Source: VGCC01 sp044375955 (lineage in GTDB: Bacteria; Actinomycetota; Actinomycetes; S36-B12). From it: 64,000 nucleotides of DNA. A program made the position numbers and the translations under genes. This document shows, in pieces, positions 48,292-57,858 of the stretch (within the stretch, counting starts at the first letter, position 1; the number at the start of each line of letters is the position of its first letter). The stretch is from assembly GCA_044375955.1 (NCBI GenBank), contig JBILLS010000004.1, forward strand, positions 1-64,000. Direction: 5' to 3'. The notes under the pieces are model-generated. The model made no database searches and was not told the origin of the DNA. It saw only the letters and a program-made list of their open reading frames with translations.

Positions 48292-48516
48292 TCACTCACC
48301 CTCGAACTTCCGCATGGTGAAGTACCAGGTGTAGTAGGCCGCGAGGGCGGGGCCACCGATGATGATGGCGTAGGGGACGAAACCGCCGACACCTTGACCG
48401 ATGTAGTCGAATCCCTGCCGGACGAGGGCGATCGCCAGGATGATCAACACTGCGCTGAGGACGTAGTTCTGTGGCTTCTTCGCCGACCACGGCCGTGGAT
48501 CCCGGTGCTCTGTCAT
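48292..48516 (-). CDS. Small two-segment membrane protein
   Basis: 74 aa from ATG 48516 with GGGAG upstream. Two hydrophobic segments: YVLSAVLIILAIALV and VPYAIIIGGPALAAYYTWYF. Starts 10 bp after the MarR gene stop, so probably in one operon. Function unknown. Confidence 0.75.
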   Translation of the reverse strand: MTEHRDPRPWSAKKPQNYVLSAVLIILAIALVRQGFDYIGQGVGGFVPYAIIIGGPALAAYYTWYFTMRKFEGE

Positions 48517-48526
48517 CTGTTCTCCC

Positions 48527-49003
48527 TCAGTCGACGATCCGGCGCGCACCGGATCGCTCCACCAGATCGTCCACGATGATCCTGCATGTGTCCCCGAATT
48601 CAGCGAACCGCGCCGGGCCCAGCAGATCCACCAAGTGCTCGCGTACCGCGGCGACGTGGTCCGGGGCAGCCGCCACGATGGTCTCCCACCCGTGGTCGGT
48701 GAGCACGGCGAAGGATCCTCTCCGGTCATCGGCACAGGCCTCGCGGACGACGAGTCCGGCCTGGACCATGCGGTCGATCTGGTGGGAGAGCCGGCTGCGG
48801 GAGCTCAGCGTGCGCTCGGCCAATTCACTCATGCGAATGCGGCGTTCCGGGTGTTCGGAGAGCTGCACCAGGATCTCGTAATCGGCCATGGTGAGGTCGT
48901 GCTTCTCGGCGAGGTCGCGGCTGAGGCGGTCGTTGAGGAGGAGTGAGGCGTTCACCCATGAACGCCAAGCGCGCTGCTCGTCGTCACTGAGCCAGCGGGT
49001 CAT
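48527..49003 (-). CDS. MarR-family transcription regulator
   Basis: 158 aa. Winged helix: LTMADYEILVQLSEHPERRI, MSELAERTLSSRSRLSHQID (recognition helix) and VREACADDRRGSFAVLTDHG (wing with the conserved D-R-R-G). Dimerisation helices at both ends. The ligand and target are unknown. A TAGGCT -10-like box lies 8 nt before the ATG. Confidence 0.92.
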   Translation of the reverse strand: MTRWLSDDEQRAWRSWVNASLLLNDRLSRDLAEKHDLTMADYEILVQLSEHPERRIRMSELAERTLSSRSRLSHQIDRMVQAGLVVREACADDRRGSFAVLTDHGWETIVAAAPDHVAAVREHLVDLLGPARFAEFGDTCRIIVDDLVERSGARRIVD

Positions 49004-49011
49004 GGACAGCG

Positions 49012-49017
49012 AGCCTA
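49012..49017 (-). promoter_or_regulatory. -10 box of the marR-type gene
   Basis: TAGGCT on the minus strand, 8 nt before ATG 49003 and inside the end of ppgK. Near-leaderless spacing. Confidence 0.35.
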
Positions 49018-49752
49018 ACCCGCGAAGTCCCAGGCGCGGACGCCTCCGATGATGCCCGCAGAGTTGGGAACGATCGTGCCCTTCGGGCCGACGTCGGAGG
49101 GATCCAAGTGTTTGGCGTTTCCACCACCCACGTAGATGCGGTCGAAATAGAGCATGGCGTCGAAGATGTCGATGGCCGTGCGGACCCGAGCCCGCCAGTG
49201 GTCGCGCTCCAGCCGCTTGCGCTCGACGTTCCCCAACGCGATGTCGATGCTCACATCCTTCTTGAACGGTCCATGGGATAACTCGAGATGGGGGAGAAGG
49301 CGTCCGTCCAGGAAGAGGGCGGTGCCCACTCCGGTCCCGAGGGTCAAGACGAACTCCAGGCCGCGCCCGGCGATGACCGCGCAGCCCTGGACGTCGGCGT
49401 CATTCAGGAGTTTCGTCGGGATGCCGAAAGCGTCCTGAAGCGCCGACTCCAGCGGGAAACCGTCCCAGAGCGCCTGGAGGTCGGGGTCTGTCGGCCCGTC
49501 GTAGCGCGCGCGCGTCAGGGAAGGGACGTGGTGGATCCGGCCGTCGCGGACAAGTCCCGGGAAGCCGACCGTGGCGCGATCCGCGCGCCCGAGCGGGCTC
49601 ACGAGCTCGGCGAGTGTCTCGACGAGGCGGCGCGGGGGGCACGGGTAGGGGGTGTCGACGCGCAGGCGTTCGGTGATCAGGTCCCCGTGTAAATCCACCA
49701 TGGCGGCCTTGAGGCCGCTTCCGCCGATGTCCACGCAGAGGGTCGTGATCAT
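49015..49752 (-). CDS. ppgK: Polyphosphate glucokinase
   Basis: 245 aa, ROK family. N-terminal phosphate loop [38 protein letters not shown] with the catalytic Asp and [15 protein letters not shown]. PpgK uses polyphosphate or ATP to phosphorylate glucose and is typical of actinobacteria. Its ATG overlaps the map stop by 4 nt (ATGA). Confidence 0.92.
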   Translation of the reverse strand: MITTLCVDIGGSGLKAAMVDLHGDLITERLRVDTPYPCPPRRLVETLAELVSPLGRADRATVGFPGLVRDGRIHHVPSLTRARYDGPTDPDLQALWDGFPLESALQDAFGIPTKLLNDADVQGCAVIAGRGLEFVLTLGTGVGTALFLDGRLLPHLELSHGPFKKDVSIDIALGNVERKRLERDHWRARVRTAIDIFDAMLYFDRIYVGGGNAKHLDPSDVGPKGTIVPNSAGIIGGVRAWDFAG

Positions 49753-50609
49753 GCTGCCGCCGAGGGAAGGGTGAGGATCTCCGCACCGTCGTGGGTCACG
49801 ACGATCGTGTGCTCGAACTGGGCGGTCCAGCGGCGGTCCTTCGTCACCACGGTCCAGCCGTCCGACCAGATCTCATAGTCGATCGTTCCCAGGGTCAGCA
49901 TCGGCTCGATCGTGAAGGTCATGCCGGGTACGAGTTCGGTGTCGAGGTCGGGATCTTCGAAGTGGGGAACGATCAACCCGGAGTGGAACGACGTACTGAT
50001 CCCGTGACCGGTGAAGTCGCGAACCACCCCGTAGTCGAATCGCTTCGCGTAGCTCTCAATCACCGTGCCGATCACGTTGAGGGGTCGTCCAGGTTTCACC
50101 GCACGGATCGCCCGCATCGTGGCCTCCCGGGTGCGCTCCACCAGGTCGACCACCTCCGGGGACACGTCCCCGGCGAGGAACGTCGCGTTGGTGTCGCCGT
50201 GGACGCCACCGATATATGCGGTGATGTCGATGTTGCAGATGTCCCCGTCCTGGATCACCGTGGAGTCCGGGATCCCGTGGCAGATCACCTCATTGAGGGA
50301 GGTGCACAGGGACTTCGGGAAGTTGCGGTAGCCGAGGGTCGAGGGGTAGGCGCCGTGGTCGCAGAGGAACTCGTGACCGATGCGGTCCAACTCGTCGGTG
50401 GTGATGCCCGGGGCGACATGTCGGCCGACCTCCTGCAGGGCGTCGGCGGCCAGGCGCCCGGCAACGCGCATCGCTTCCAGGGTTTCGATGGTCTGCACGT
50501 CGGACCCCCCGAAGGGGGATGGTGCAGGACGGCCGACGTATTCCGGCCGCTCGATGCGATGCGGCACCGATCGAGTCGGCGAGATGCGCCCAGGGGTCAA
50601 CGTGCGCAT
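49749..50609 (-). CDS. map: Methionine aminopeptidase, type I
   Basis: 286 aa. The N-terminal extension of about 40 residues ([20 protein letters not shown]) is like that of mycobacterial MapB. Metal ligands: [19 protein letters not shown] (two Asp), [17 protein letters not shown] (His), [13 protein letters not shown] (Glu) and AQFEHTIVV (Glu). Removes the first Met of new proteins. A TACACT box lies 8 nt before the ATG. Confidence 0.95.
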   Translation of the reverse strand: MRTLTPGRISPTRSVPHRIERPEYVGRPAPSPFGGSDVQTIETLEAMRVAGRLAADALQEVGRHVAPGITTDELDRIGHEFLCDHGAYPSTLGYRNFPKSLCTSLNEVICHGIPDSTVIQDGDICNIDITAYIGGVHGDTNATFLAGDVSPEVVDLVERTREATMRAIRAVKPGRPLNVIGTVIESYAKRFDYGVVRDFTGHGISTSFHSGLIVPHFEDPDLDTELVPGMTFTIEPMLTLGTIDYEIWSDGWTVVTKDRRWTAQFEHTIVVTHDGAEILTLPSAAA

Positions 50610-50617
50610 GTCGGGTG

Positions 50618-50623
50618 AGTGTA
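50618..50623 (-). promoter_or_regulatory. -10 box of map
   Basis: TACACT on the minus strand, 8 nt before ATG 50609, suggesting a leaderless or nearly leaderless transcript. Confidence 0.4.
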
Positions 50624-50674
50624 CGGGTGGATACAGTGGGGCTTCACGTGTCAGTTCGCTCGAGTGGAGTCCCT

Positions 50675-50836
50675 ATGAGTTGGTACTACTGCCTGACCCA
50701 TCAGCGCGTCGAGCCCGACGACGGATGCGCCAACGACCAGCGCATGGGTCCGTATGCGACGGAGGCCGAGGCCTCGACGGCGCTGACCCGTGCCGCAGAG
50801 CGCAACGCGGCATTCGATGCCCAAGACGACGACTGA
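50675..50836 (+). CDS. Conserved 53-aa protein (W-Y-Y-C-L type)
   Basis: 53 aa from ATG 50675, GTGGAG before it. MSWYYCLTHQRVEPDDGC, then MGPYATEAEASTALTRA. Cys6, His9 and Cys18 could form a metal knuckle. I recall close relatives of this length in actinobacteria. Function unknown. The same frame is open from 50519, but the ribosome site and conservation point to 50675. Confidence 0.8.
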   Translation: MSWYYCLTHQRVEPDDGCANDQRMGPYATEAEASTALTRAAERNAAFDAQDDD

Positions 50837-50860
50837 ACTGCAGACGCCCTAACGCAGCAC

Positions 50861-50892
50861 AAAGGCCCGCATCCCGAAGGATGCGGGCCTTT
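50861..50892. terminator. Bidirectional terminator
   Basis: AAAGGCCCGCATCC-CGAA-GGATGCGGGCCTTT: perfect 14-bp stem with A and T tracts at the ends, between two convergent genes. Confidence 0.9.
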
Positions 50893-50907
50893 GCTGACGC
50901 CTGAGGC

Positions 50908-51228
50908 TTACTTCTTCTTCCGGCGGACAGCCTTCTTGGCTGCCTTGCGCGGAGCTGCCTTCTTGGCCGCCTTCTTAGCAGGACGACGCTTGGCTGCCTT
51001 CTTCGCCGCCTTCTTGGCCGGACGCTTCTTTGCTGCCTTACGCGGAGCTGCCTTCTTCGCTGAGCGCTTCTTTGCAGCCTTCTTGGCCGGAGCCTTCTTT
51101 GCTGCCTTCTTCGCTGTGCGCTTGGCTGCCTTCTTGGCAGGGCGCTTCTTGGCTGCCTTCTTGGCTGCCTTGCGAGGAGCCGCCTTCTTGGCCGACGCCT
51201 TGCGAGCAGTCTTCTTTGCGACCGCCAC
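50908..51228 (-). CDS. Lys/Ala-rich histone H1-like protein
   Basis: 106 aa from GTG 51228, with AGGAGG upstream. The whole chain is a repeat of AAKK/APAKKAAKR/PRKAAKK units, very basic, with no acidic residue in most of it. It looks like the C-terminal tail of mycobacterial HupB or like chlamydial Hc-type histone H1, but without the folded HU domain. It probably binds and compacts DNA, or RNA. Codon use is constrained by the repeat. It follows a promoter region of about 130 bp. Confidence 0.85.
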   Translation of the reverse strand: MAVAKKTARKASAKKAAPRKAAKKAAKKRPAKKAAKRTAKKAAKKAPAKKAAKKRSAKKAAPRKAAKKRPAKKAAKKAAKRRPAKKAAKKAAPRKAAKKAVRRKKK

Positions 51229-51361
51229 ATTGCCTCCTGTGTTAGCGGACCATGCTCCTGTACACGGTCCTCTGAGAGAACTCTGACAGAGCATGTGTCA
51301 AAAAACAAAGATATTCGCGTCGTGCGCGTGTTTCGTGTCGCGCCCGTGGTAGTCAGAGGCT

Positions 51362-52048
51362 ATGTCTGACTCCCCAAATCCCGATCCGCGCGCACTTCCC
51401 GACGTCTCGCATCTCCGCGTGGGAGTGCTCGGTGGAACGGGGGAGCAGGGGCGTGGACTTGCTCGTCGACTCGCTATGGCTGGGCAGCATGTGACCATCG
51501 GATCACGTGACGGTGAGCGCGCATCGGCGATCGCCGGGGAGTTGGGACATGGAGTGCGTGGAGCGGACAACGCCACCACGGCGCGTGAGTCCGATGTTGT
51601 GATCGTGGCGGTGCCGTGGGACGGTCATGCGGACACCCTGATGGCACTTCGCGACGACCTCGCAGGCCGCATCGTCGTTGATTGCGTGAATCCACTCGGC
51701 TTCGATAAGCAGGGCGCGTTTTCCCTTGCTGTTGTTGAAGGATCGGCTGCCCAGCAGGCTGCGGCAATCCTGACGGAAAGCACCGTGGTTGCTGCGTTCC
51801 ACCATGTTTCTGCGGTGCTGCTCCTTGATCCAGACATCGCGAGCATCGATACCGACATTCTCGTTCTTGGTGATGACAGAGAGGCCACGGACATCGTGCA
51901 GGCACTGGTCGGCCGGATCCCCGGAGCACGTGGCGTGTACGGCGGCCGACTCCGCAACGCGGGTCAGGTTGAAGCCTTCACCGCGAATCTGATCTCGATG
52001 AATCGTCGGTACAAGATCCACGCGGGAATCCGCGTCACCGACCTCTGA
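51362..52048 (+). CDS. npdG: NADPH-dependent F420 oxidoreductase
   Basis: 228 aa. Rossmann motif RVGVLGGTGEQGRGLARRLA followed by GHTVTIGSRD-like GQHVTIGSRDGERA (NADP 2'-phosphate Arg/Ser). FHHVSAVLLL and RNAGQVEAFTANLISMNRRY are typical of F420:NADPH oxidoreductases. It links F420H2 and NADPH pools. It implies the host makes F420; no synthesis genes are here. Confidence 0.88.
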   Translation: MSDSPNPDPRALPDVSHLRVGVLGGTGEQGRGLARRLAMAGQHVTIGSRDGERASAIAGELGHGVRGADNATTARESDVVIVAVPWDGHADTLMALRDDLAGRIVVDCVNPLGFDKQGAFSLAVVEGSAAQQAAAILTESTVVAAFHHVSAVLLLDPDIASIDTDILVLGDDREATDIVQALVGRIPGARGVYGGRLRNAGQVEAFTANLISMNRRYKIHAGIRVTDL

Positions 52049-52049
52049 A

Positions 52050-52865
52050 CTAGGAGTACGACTCCTCCGCTGCCGGGTACCGACCCGCGATCACGTCGGA
52101 ATTCCATCGCGACACGGCGTCGGTGATCACCGTCCGGACATCGGAATACGTCCGGACGAATTTCGGCAGGGGACCCGGGGTCAGACCCACGAGGTCCTGC
52201 CAGACGATGACCTGGGCATCGGTGCCCGCACCGGCCCCGATTCCGATCGTCGGGATGGTGAGCATGTCGCTGACCCGCGTTGCGAGTTCCGCGGGCACCA
52301 GTTCGAGTACCAGGGCGGACGCGCCGGCGGCCTCGAATGCCTTCGCGTCGCGCATCAGGATGTCCCCGGCCTCTCCGCGGCCCTGGACGCGGTAGCCGCC
52401 GGTCGCGTTCACCGATTGCGGGGTGAGACCCACATGGGCGATGACGGGAATGCCCGCGGAGACGAGGGCCTCCACCTGGGGGAGCATCGCCGCTCCACCC
52501 TCGAGTTTCACCGCGTGGGCTCCACCGAGTTTGAGGAATTGGGAGGCAGTCTCCAGTGCCTGCTGGGGCGAGGATTGGTAGGAGCCGAAGGGGAGGTCCG
52601 CGACCACCAATGCCCGCTGCGATCCACGGCGCACTGCCGCGACGAGGGGAAGCAGTTCCTCGCAGGTGACCGGAACGGTGGAGTCGTATCCATAGACCAC
52701 CATCGCCGCCGAGTCACCGACGAGCATCGCCGGGATCCCGGCCTCGTCGAAGATCCGCGCGGTCATCGCGTCGTAGGCGGTGATCATCGACCAGCGCTCA
52801 CCGCGCGTAGTCATTTCCTGGAGGTCACGGACGGTGGTGCGCTTCTGCGCAGCATGAACAGACAT
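52050..52865 (-). CDS. panB: Ketopantoate hydroxymethyltransferase
   Basis: 271 aa. MITAYDAMTARIFDEAGI, LVGDSAAMVVYGYDSTVPV (metal and substrate), AVKLEGGAAMLPQV, and VNATGGYRVQGRGE. Makes ketopantoate for pantothenate and CoA. Full length. Confidence 0.95.
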   Translation of the reverse strand: MSVHAAQKRTTVRDLQEMTTRGERWSMITAYDAMTARIFDEAGIPAMLVGDSAAMVVYGYDSTVPVTCEELLPLVAAVRRGSQRALVVADLPFGSYQSSPQQALETASQFLKLGGAHAVKLEGGAAMLPQVEALVSAGIPVIAHVGLTPQSVNATGGYRVQGRGEAGDILMRDAKAFEAAGASALVLELVPAELATRVSDMLTIPTIGIGAGAGTDAQVIVWQDLVGLTPGPLPKFVRTYSDVRTVITDAVSRWNSDVIAGRYPAAEESYS

Positions 52866-53008
52866 CTCGCTCCCATCTCGAGGCTCCCGACGGAGTCCCC
52901 GGACTCACTCATTGTGGCACGCCGCCAGCGCGCCTGCCAGTTCCACGGGACGAGTACCCTCAAGGCATCTTCCCGGACGCCGTCGCCGGGAACCACCCGA
53001 GGGATCCG

Positions 53009-54730
53009 TTGAGCGCACCCCGCACTGCCCCCCAACCCGACTGGATGACGTCCGGCGAGGGTCATCCGCGACGGTGGGCGATCCTCGGGGTCCTCGTCGT
53101 CAGCCTCCTCATCGTGGTGCTCGACAACACCGTGTTGAACATCGCCCTGCCCACGATCCAGGCAGACCTGTCGGCATCCCCGGGCGAGCTCGTCTGGGCC
53201 ATCGACTCCTACATGCTCGCCTTCGCCTCACTCCTCTTCACCTGGGGGGTTCTGGGTGATCGCTATGGACGCAAGCGGATCCTGCTGATCGGGATGCTCG
53301 TCTTCGGTGTCGCCTCCGCGCTCTGTGCATTCAGTGAGAGCAGTGCGTGGCTGATCGGCTTCCGCGCCCTGATGGGGATCGGGGGAGCGGCTGTCATGCC
53401 CACCACCCTCGCGATCATCACCGTCGTCTTCCCGCCGCACGAGCGCGGCAAGGCCATTGGGGCCTGGGCGGGTGCGGTGGGGGCAGCCGTCGCGTTGGGT
53501 CCCGTCCTGGGTGGGATCCTGCTCGAGCATCCGCAGTGGTCGGAGTGGCTCACCGGTAATACCTGGGGATCGGTGTTCCTCATCAACGTCCCGATCGTCA
53601 TCATCGGAGTCATCGGGATCCTGCGTGTGGTCCCGGAGAGTCGCAATCCGCACCCGCGTCGTCTCGACATCCAGGGATTGGTGATCTCGGTCGTCGGCCT
53701 GGTCTTGCTGGTCTACGGGATCATCCATGCATCCGAGACGCGTAACTGGATCGATCCCAGTGTGCTGATCCCGATCATTCTCGGTATCGCCATCATCGCG
53801 CTCTTCATCGTCCTGGAGGCGCGCAGCGACCATTCGAGCTTCGATGTTTCCCTCTTCCGCAACCGGGGCTACGCGGTCAGTCTCACCTCTGTGACGCTGG
53901 CCTTCTTCGCCCTGAGCGGCATCACCTTCTCCCTGCCGTTCTACCTGCAAATCGTCCGCGGGTACTCGACCCTGCAGGCGGGGTTGTGCTTCCTCCCATT
54001 CGCGATCGGCCAATTGCTCTCGGCCCCGCGGAGTGCCTCCCTCGTGCAGCGGTTCGGCTACAAGCCGGTGATGACGTTCGGACTGTCCCTCGTAGCGGTC
54101 GCTCTGGTCGGCCTCACTCAGTTGGGTGTCCAGACCGCCCTGTGGTTCGTTCTCGTGGCCTTCTTCCTCTTCGGTCTCGGGATGGGCATGGTGATCGCCC
54201 CCGGATCCACCCTCATGCAGAACGTGCTGCCCCTCGCGCGTGCGGGCGCCGGTTCCGCCGTGCAGAACACGGTGCGACAGGTCGGAGGAGCACTGGGGGT
54301 CGCGATCATCGGTACGGTGCTGGCGACCCAATACGCGAAGTACCTCGCGCCGAGTGTTGCGACGCTGCCACCGGCGATTCCGCCCGCTGCACGCGACGCC
54401 GCGACCGAATCGATCGTCGCAGCCGATGCGGTCCTCGACGCGGCGGCCGCGCAGGGGGCCCCGGCAACCCTCATCGATCCTTTGCGTGCAGGTGTGTACG
54501 ACGCCTTCCTTCAGGCTGCGCACCTTGCGAATTGGATCTCCGTGGGGGTCGTCATCGTGGCCGCACTCATCGTCGCGTTCGCTCTGCCCCGCATCACCCC
54601 GCCCACACAGGCCATGGAACGGGGAGAGTCACCTCCGCCGGTCGATCCCGCCGACGCGCTCGTGAAACGGGAGGCCGATGCCTACCGTCAGGAACTCACC
54701 GAAGAGATCCCCCCCGATGAGCGCCGCTAG
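53009..54730 (+). CDS. MFS exporter, DHA2 family (14 segments)
   Basis: 573 aa if TTG 53009 is used (GAGGGA upstream); ATG 53045 is an alternative. ILGVLVVSLLIVVLDNTVLN is segment 1 with the DHA2 motif LDxTIVN-like, VWAIDSYMLAFASL segment 2, GDRYGRKRILLIG motif A, and GAWAGAVGAAVALGPVLGG motif C of drug/proton antiporters. Likely drug or solute exporter. The stop codon shares CTAG with the nadE stop. Confidence 0.9.
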   Translation: MSAPRTAPQPDWMTSGEGHPRRWAILGVLVVSLLIVVLDNTVLNIALPTIQADLSASPGELVWAIDSYMLAFASLLFTWGVLGDRYGRKRILLIGMLVFGVASALCAFSESSAWLIGFRALMGIGGAAVMPTTLAIITVVFPPHERGKAIGAWAGAVGAAVALGPVLGGILLEHPQWSEWLTGNTWGSVFLINVPIVIIGVIGILRVVPESRNPHPRRLDIQGLVISVVGLVLLVYGIIHASETRNWIDPSVLIPIILGIAIIALFIVLEARSDHSSFDVSLFRNRGYAVSLTSVTLAFFALSGITFSLPFYLQIVRGYSTLQAGLCFLPFAIGQLLSAPRSASLVQRFGYKPVMTFGLSLVAVALVGLTQLGVQTALWFVLVAFFLFGLGMGMVIAPGSTLMQNVLPLARAGAGSAVQNTVRQVGGALGVAIIGTVLATQYAKYLAPSVATLPPAIPPAARDAATESIVAADAVLDAAAAQGAPATLIDPLRAGVYDAFLQAAHLANWISVGVVIVAALIVAFALPRITPPTQAMERGESPPPVDPADALVKREADAYRQELTEEIPPDERR

Positions 54731-56418
54731 GCGTCACCCTGCTCGCGCCACCCATTCGTGATCGGTAGGCGGCGATCCCGGCCGAAGGCACGGAAGGAGA
54801 TCTTCGTGCCCGGCGGGTACTGGCGGCGCTTGTACTCGGCGGTGTCGGTCATCCGCAGCACGCGCTCGACGAGCGCTCGATCGAAACCCGCGGCGATGAT
54901 GGTCGCCGCTCCCTCATCACCCTCGATGTACCGGTCGAGCACGGCATCGAGTTCGGCGTAGTCGGGGAGTGAATCTGTGTCGAGTTGCCCGGGACGCAAC
55001 TCGGCGCTGGGGGGCTTCTCGATGGAGTTCGGCGGGATCGGGGGAGTCGCGCCGCGAAGGGCGGCCTGGGTGTTGCGCCAGCGCGCGAGCTCCCAGACCA
55101 GCATCTTGGGCACATCCTTGATCGGTGCGAATCCACCGACGCTGTCGCCGTAGAGGGTGGAGTAGCCGACGGACAACTCACTCTTATTACCGGTGGTCAG
55201 GATGAGGTGGCCCTCCTGGTTCGACAGGCCCATCAGGGTGGTGCCGCGCACCCGCGCCTGAAGGTTCTCCTCGGCTAGCCCGGTAAGCCCGAGTTGCTCG
55301 ATGAAGGAGGCGACCATCGGGGAGATCTCCACGGTCCGGAAGTGCAGTCCGCAGCGGGCGGCGAGGTCGGCGGCGTCCTCGCGCGAGTGCTGGGAGGAGT
55401 AGACGCTGGGCATCGCCACCCCGTAGACACGGTCGGCACCGAGTGCGTCGCAGGCGATCGCCGCGACGAGTGCGGAGTCGATGCCACCGGAGAGTCCGAG
55501 CATGACGCTGGGGAAGCGGTTCTTCTGAACGTAGTCGCGCAGCCCGAGAACGAGTGCCCGGTAGACCTCCTCGGTGTCCTCGATCCGTTCCGCGATGACC
55601 GGTGCGGGGATCGTTGCGTCTCCTGGCGGGCGCGTGGTCACTGCGACGGCGTCCGCGGGTGCAGGTGCTGCGGGCAGTTCGATGTCCATGACCAGGAGGT
55701 CTTCGACGAATTGCGGTGCCCGGGCGAGTAGTCGGCCCTGCGCGTCGACGACCATGGAATCCCCGTCGAAGACGAGCTCATCTTGGCCACCGACGAGGTT
55801 CACGTAGGCCAGGGTGCACCGTGCTTCCTTCGCCCGACGCTGACACAGTTGCAGGCGCGCGTCGTCCTTGTGGCGCTCGTAGGGTGATGCGTTCACCACG
55901 ACGAGGAGTCCTGCATCTGCGTCACGCGCCCACTGGGCGGGACCACCGGGCTGCCACAGGTCCTCGCAGATCGCGAGATCCACGGTGATGCCGTCGATGC
56001 TCAGGTGCACCGGGGTATCCCCACTGCGGAAGTACCGGGCTTCATCGAACACGCCGTAGTTGGGTAGGTGGTGCTTGATGTAGCGAGCCCGAACCTCGCC
56101 CCCGTGCACTGCGGCCAGGGCGTTGACCGGGCCCTCGACATCGTCGAGGTACCCGACGAGGACGACGACGTCGCCGTGGCCATCGGATGCCAGATCGGCG
56201 GCGAGGGTTTCGAGGGTGGCGATGGATGCGCGACGGAACGAGGGACGCAGCGCGAGATCCTCGACCGGGTAGCCGGTCAGCGTCATTTCCGGGAACGCCA
56301 CCACCTGGGCACCCTGCGCCGCTGCCTCGGCCACCCGGGTGCGGACGAGTCCGGCGTTTCCCACCAGGTCACCGACGGTGGGGTCGACCTGGGCGAGGGC
56401 GATGCGCAGGCCGGGCAT
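54727..56418 (-). CDS. nadE: Glutamine-dependent NAD+ synthetase
   Basis: 563 aa. N-terminal nitrilase-type glutaminase (about 1-265): VVAFPEMTLTGYP (Glu), IKHHLPNYGVFDE (Lys) and VDLAICEDLWQPGG (Cys). C-terminal synthetase: MLGLSGGIDSALVAAIACDA (ATP loop) and TTGNKSELSVGYSTLYGD. Makes NAD from nicotinate adenine dinucleotide. Confidence 0.95.
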   Translation of the reverse strand: MPGLRIALAQVDPTVGDLVGNAGLVRTRVAEAAAQGAQVVAFPEMTLTGYPVEDLALRPSFRRASIATLETLAADLASDGHGDVVVLVGYLDDVEGPVNALAAVHGGEVRARYIKHHLPNYGVFDEARYFRSGDTPVHLSIDGITVDLAICEDLWQPGGPAQWARDADAGLLVVVNASPYERHKDDARLQLCQRRAKEARCTLAYVNLVGGQDELVFDGDSMVVDAQGRLLARAPQFVEDLLVMDIELPAAPAPADAVAVTTRPPGDATIPAPVIAERIEDTEEVYRALVLGLRDYVQKNRFPSVMLGLSGGIDSALVAAIACDALGADRVYGVAMPSVYSSQHSREDAADLAARCGLHFRTVEISPMVASFIEQLGLTGLAEENLQARVRGTTLMGLSNQEGHLILTTGNKSELSVGYSTLYGDSVGGFAPIKDVPKMLVWELARWRNTQAALRGATPPIPPNSIEKPPSAELRPGQLDTDSLPDYAELDAVLDRYIEGDEGAATIIAAGFDRALVERVLRMTDTAEYKRRQYPPGTKISFRAFGRDRRLPITNGWREQGDA

Positions 56419-56460
56419 GCTGCGAGGGTACCCAAGGCGAGACGCCCTCGGATCGGCCCG

Positions 56461-56476
56461 TTAATCCGCCGGAAAC
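56461..56476 (+). promoter_or_regulatory. Candidate GlnR site upstream of glnA2
   Basis: TTAAT-N6-GAAAC (with a preceding G), 44 bp before ATG 56521. The same GTTAAY-N6-GAAAC arrangement lies upstream of glnA1. It fits the known actinobacterial GlnR half-site pair gTnAc-N6-GaAAc. Confidence 0.5.
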
Positions 56477-56520
56477 ACGGCGGAGAGGAAGATCATGGGG
56501 GTCCGGACGGAGGGGTTCAT

Positions 56521-57858
56521 ATGGATAAGCAGGCGGAGTTCGTTCTGCGCACCATCGAGGAGCGGGATATCCGCTTCGTGCGCCTGTGGTTCACCGACGT
56601 CCTCGGCACCCTGAAGTCCGTGGCGATCGCCCCCGCCGAGTTGGAGGGGGCATTCGCCGAGGGCATCGGCTTCGACGGGTCGGCGATCGAGGGGTTCGCG
56701 CGCGTCTACGAGTCCGACATGATCGCGCGCCCGGACGCCAGCACGTTCTCCATACTTCCCTGGCGCACCGAGGGCCCCGGGGTCGCTCGCCTCTTCTGCG
56801 ACATCCTGCTGCCCGACGGGTCACCCTCCTACGCCGATCCGCGCCATGTGCTCAAGCGCACCCTGGCCAAGGCCGCCGACCTCGGCTTCACCTTCTATAC
56901 GCACCCCGAGGTGGAGTTCTACCTGTTCAAGGGCATGCCCCAGCCCGGTGACGTGCCCGTGCCCGTCGACCATTACGGCTACTTCGACAACGCACCGCAC
57001 GGCATCGGCCACGACTTCCGTCGGCAGGCGATCACGATGCTCGAGGCGATGGGGATCTCGGTGGAGTTCAGTCACCACGAGGGCGGCCCCGGTCAGCAGG
57101 AGATCGACCTGCGCTACGCCGACGCCCTGACGACGGCGGACAACCTGATGACCTTCCGACTCGTGGTGCAGGAGGTGGCCCTCGAGCAGGGGCTGTTCGC
57201 GTCCTTCATGCCCAAGCCCTTCCGCGACCATCCGGGCAATGGCCTGCATACCCACCTGTCACTCTTCGAAGGTGATCGCAATGCGTTCTTCGAGCCCGGT
57301 GCCGACTACCAGCTCTCCAAGGTGGCGCGCTCGTTCATCGCGGGACTGCTCGTGCACGCTCCGGAGATCACCGCCGTCACCAATCAGTGGGTGAACTCCT
57401 ATAAGCGTCTGGCGGGCGGGGCGGAGGCACCGGCGTGGATCTGTTGGGGTCACAACAACCGCTCCGCGCTGATCCGTGTGCCGATGTATAAGCCATCGAA
57501 GGGCAACAGCACCCGTATCGAGTACCGGGCGATGGACAGTGCCACCAATCCCTACCTCGCCTTCGCGGTCCTCCTTGCTGCGGGCATCAAGGGGATCGAG
57601 GATTCCTACGAACTCCCGCCGGGGTCCGAGGACGATGTGTGGGCGCTCACCGCCGCGGAGCGTCGTGCCCTCGGCATGGAGCCCCTCCCGGCGAGCCTCA
57701 ACCAGGCGATTGCGATCACGGAGAAGTCCGAACTCGTCGCCGAGACCCTCGGGGAACACGTGTTCGAGTTCTTCCTGCGCAACAAGCGCGCGGACTGGGA
57801 GGACTACCGCCGTCAGGTGACCCCGTGGGAGCTCGAAAGGTACCTTCCCTCCCTGTGA
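56521..57858 (+). CDS. glnA2: Glutamine synthetase type I, GlnA2-like
   Basis: 445 aa from ATG 56521 (ACGGAGG upstream), not the longer frame. FTDVLGTLKSVAIAPAELEG, EGIGFDGSAIEGFARVYESD, HPEVEFYLFKG (metal Glu), GPGQQEIDLRYADAL, NGLHTHLSLFEG (His) and SKGNSTRIEYRAMDSATNPY. Matches the Rv2222c group. Its role beside GlnA1 may be nitrogen assimilation under particular conditions or ligation to another amine. Followed by glnE with a 4-nt overlap. Confidence 0.92.
   Translation: MDKQAEFVLRTIEERDIRFVRLWFTDVLGTLKSVAIAPAELEGAFAEGIGFDGSAIEGFARVYESDMIARPDASTFSILPWRTEGPGVARLFCDILLPDGSPSYADPRHVLKRTLAKAADLGFTFYTHPEVEFYLFKGMPQPGDVPVPVDHYGYFDNAPHGIGHDFRRQAITMLEAMGISVEFSHHEGGPGQQEIDLRYADALTTADNLMTFRLVVQEVALEQGLFASFMPKPFRDHPGNGLHTHLSLFEGDRNAFFEPGADYQLSKVARSFIAGLLVHAPEITAVTNQWVNSYKRLAGGAEAPAWICWGHNNRSALIRVPMYKPSKGNSTRIEYRAMDSATNPYLAFAVLLAAGIKGIEDSYELPPGSEDDVWALTAAERRALGMEPLPASLNQAIAITEKSELVAETLGEHVFEFFLRNKRADWEDYRRQVTPWELERYLPSL

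Noticed and set aside
50891..51286. Phe/Ala-rich membrane-like frame on the + strand
   Set aside because: Antisense of the Lys/Ala repeat protein; begins inside the terminator hairpin.
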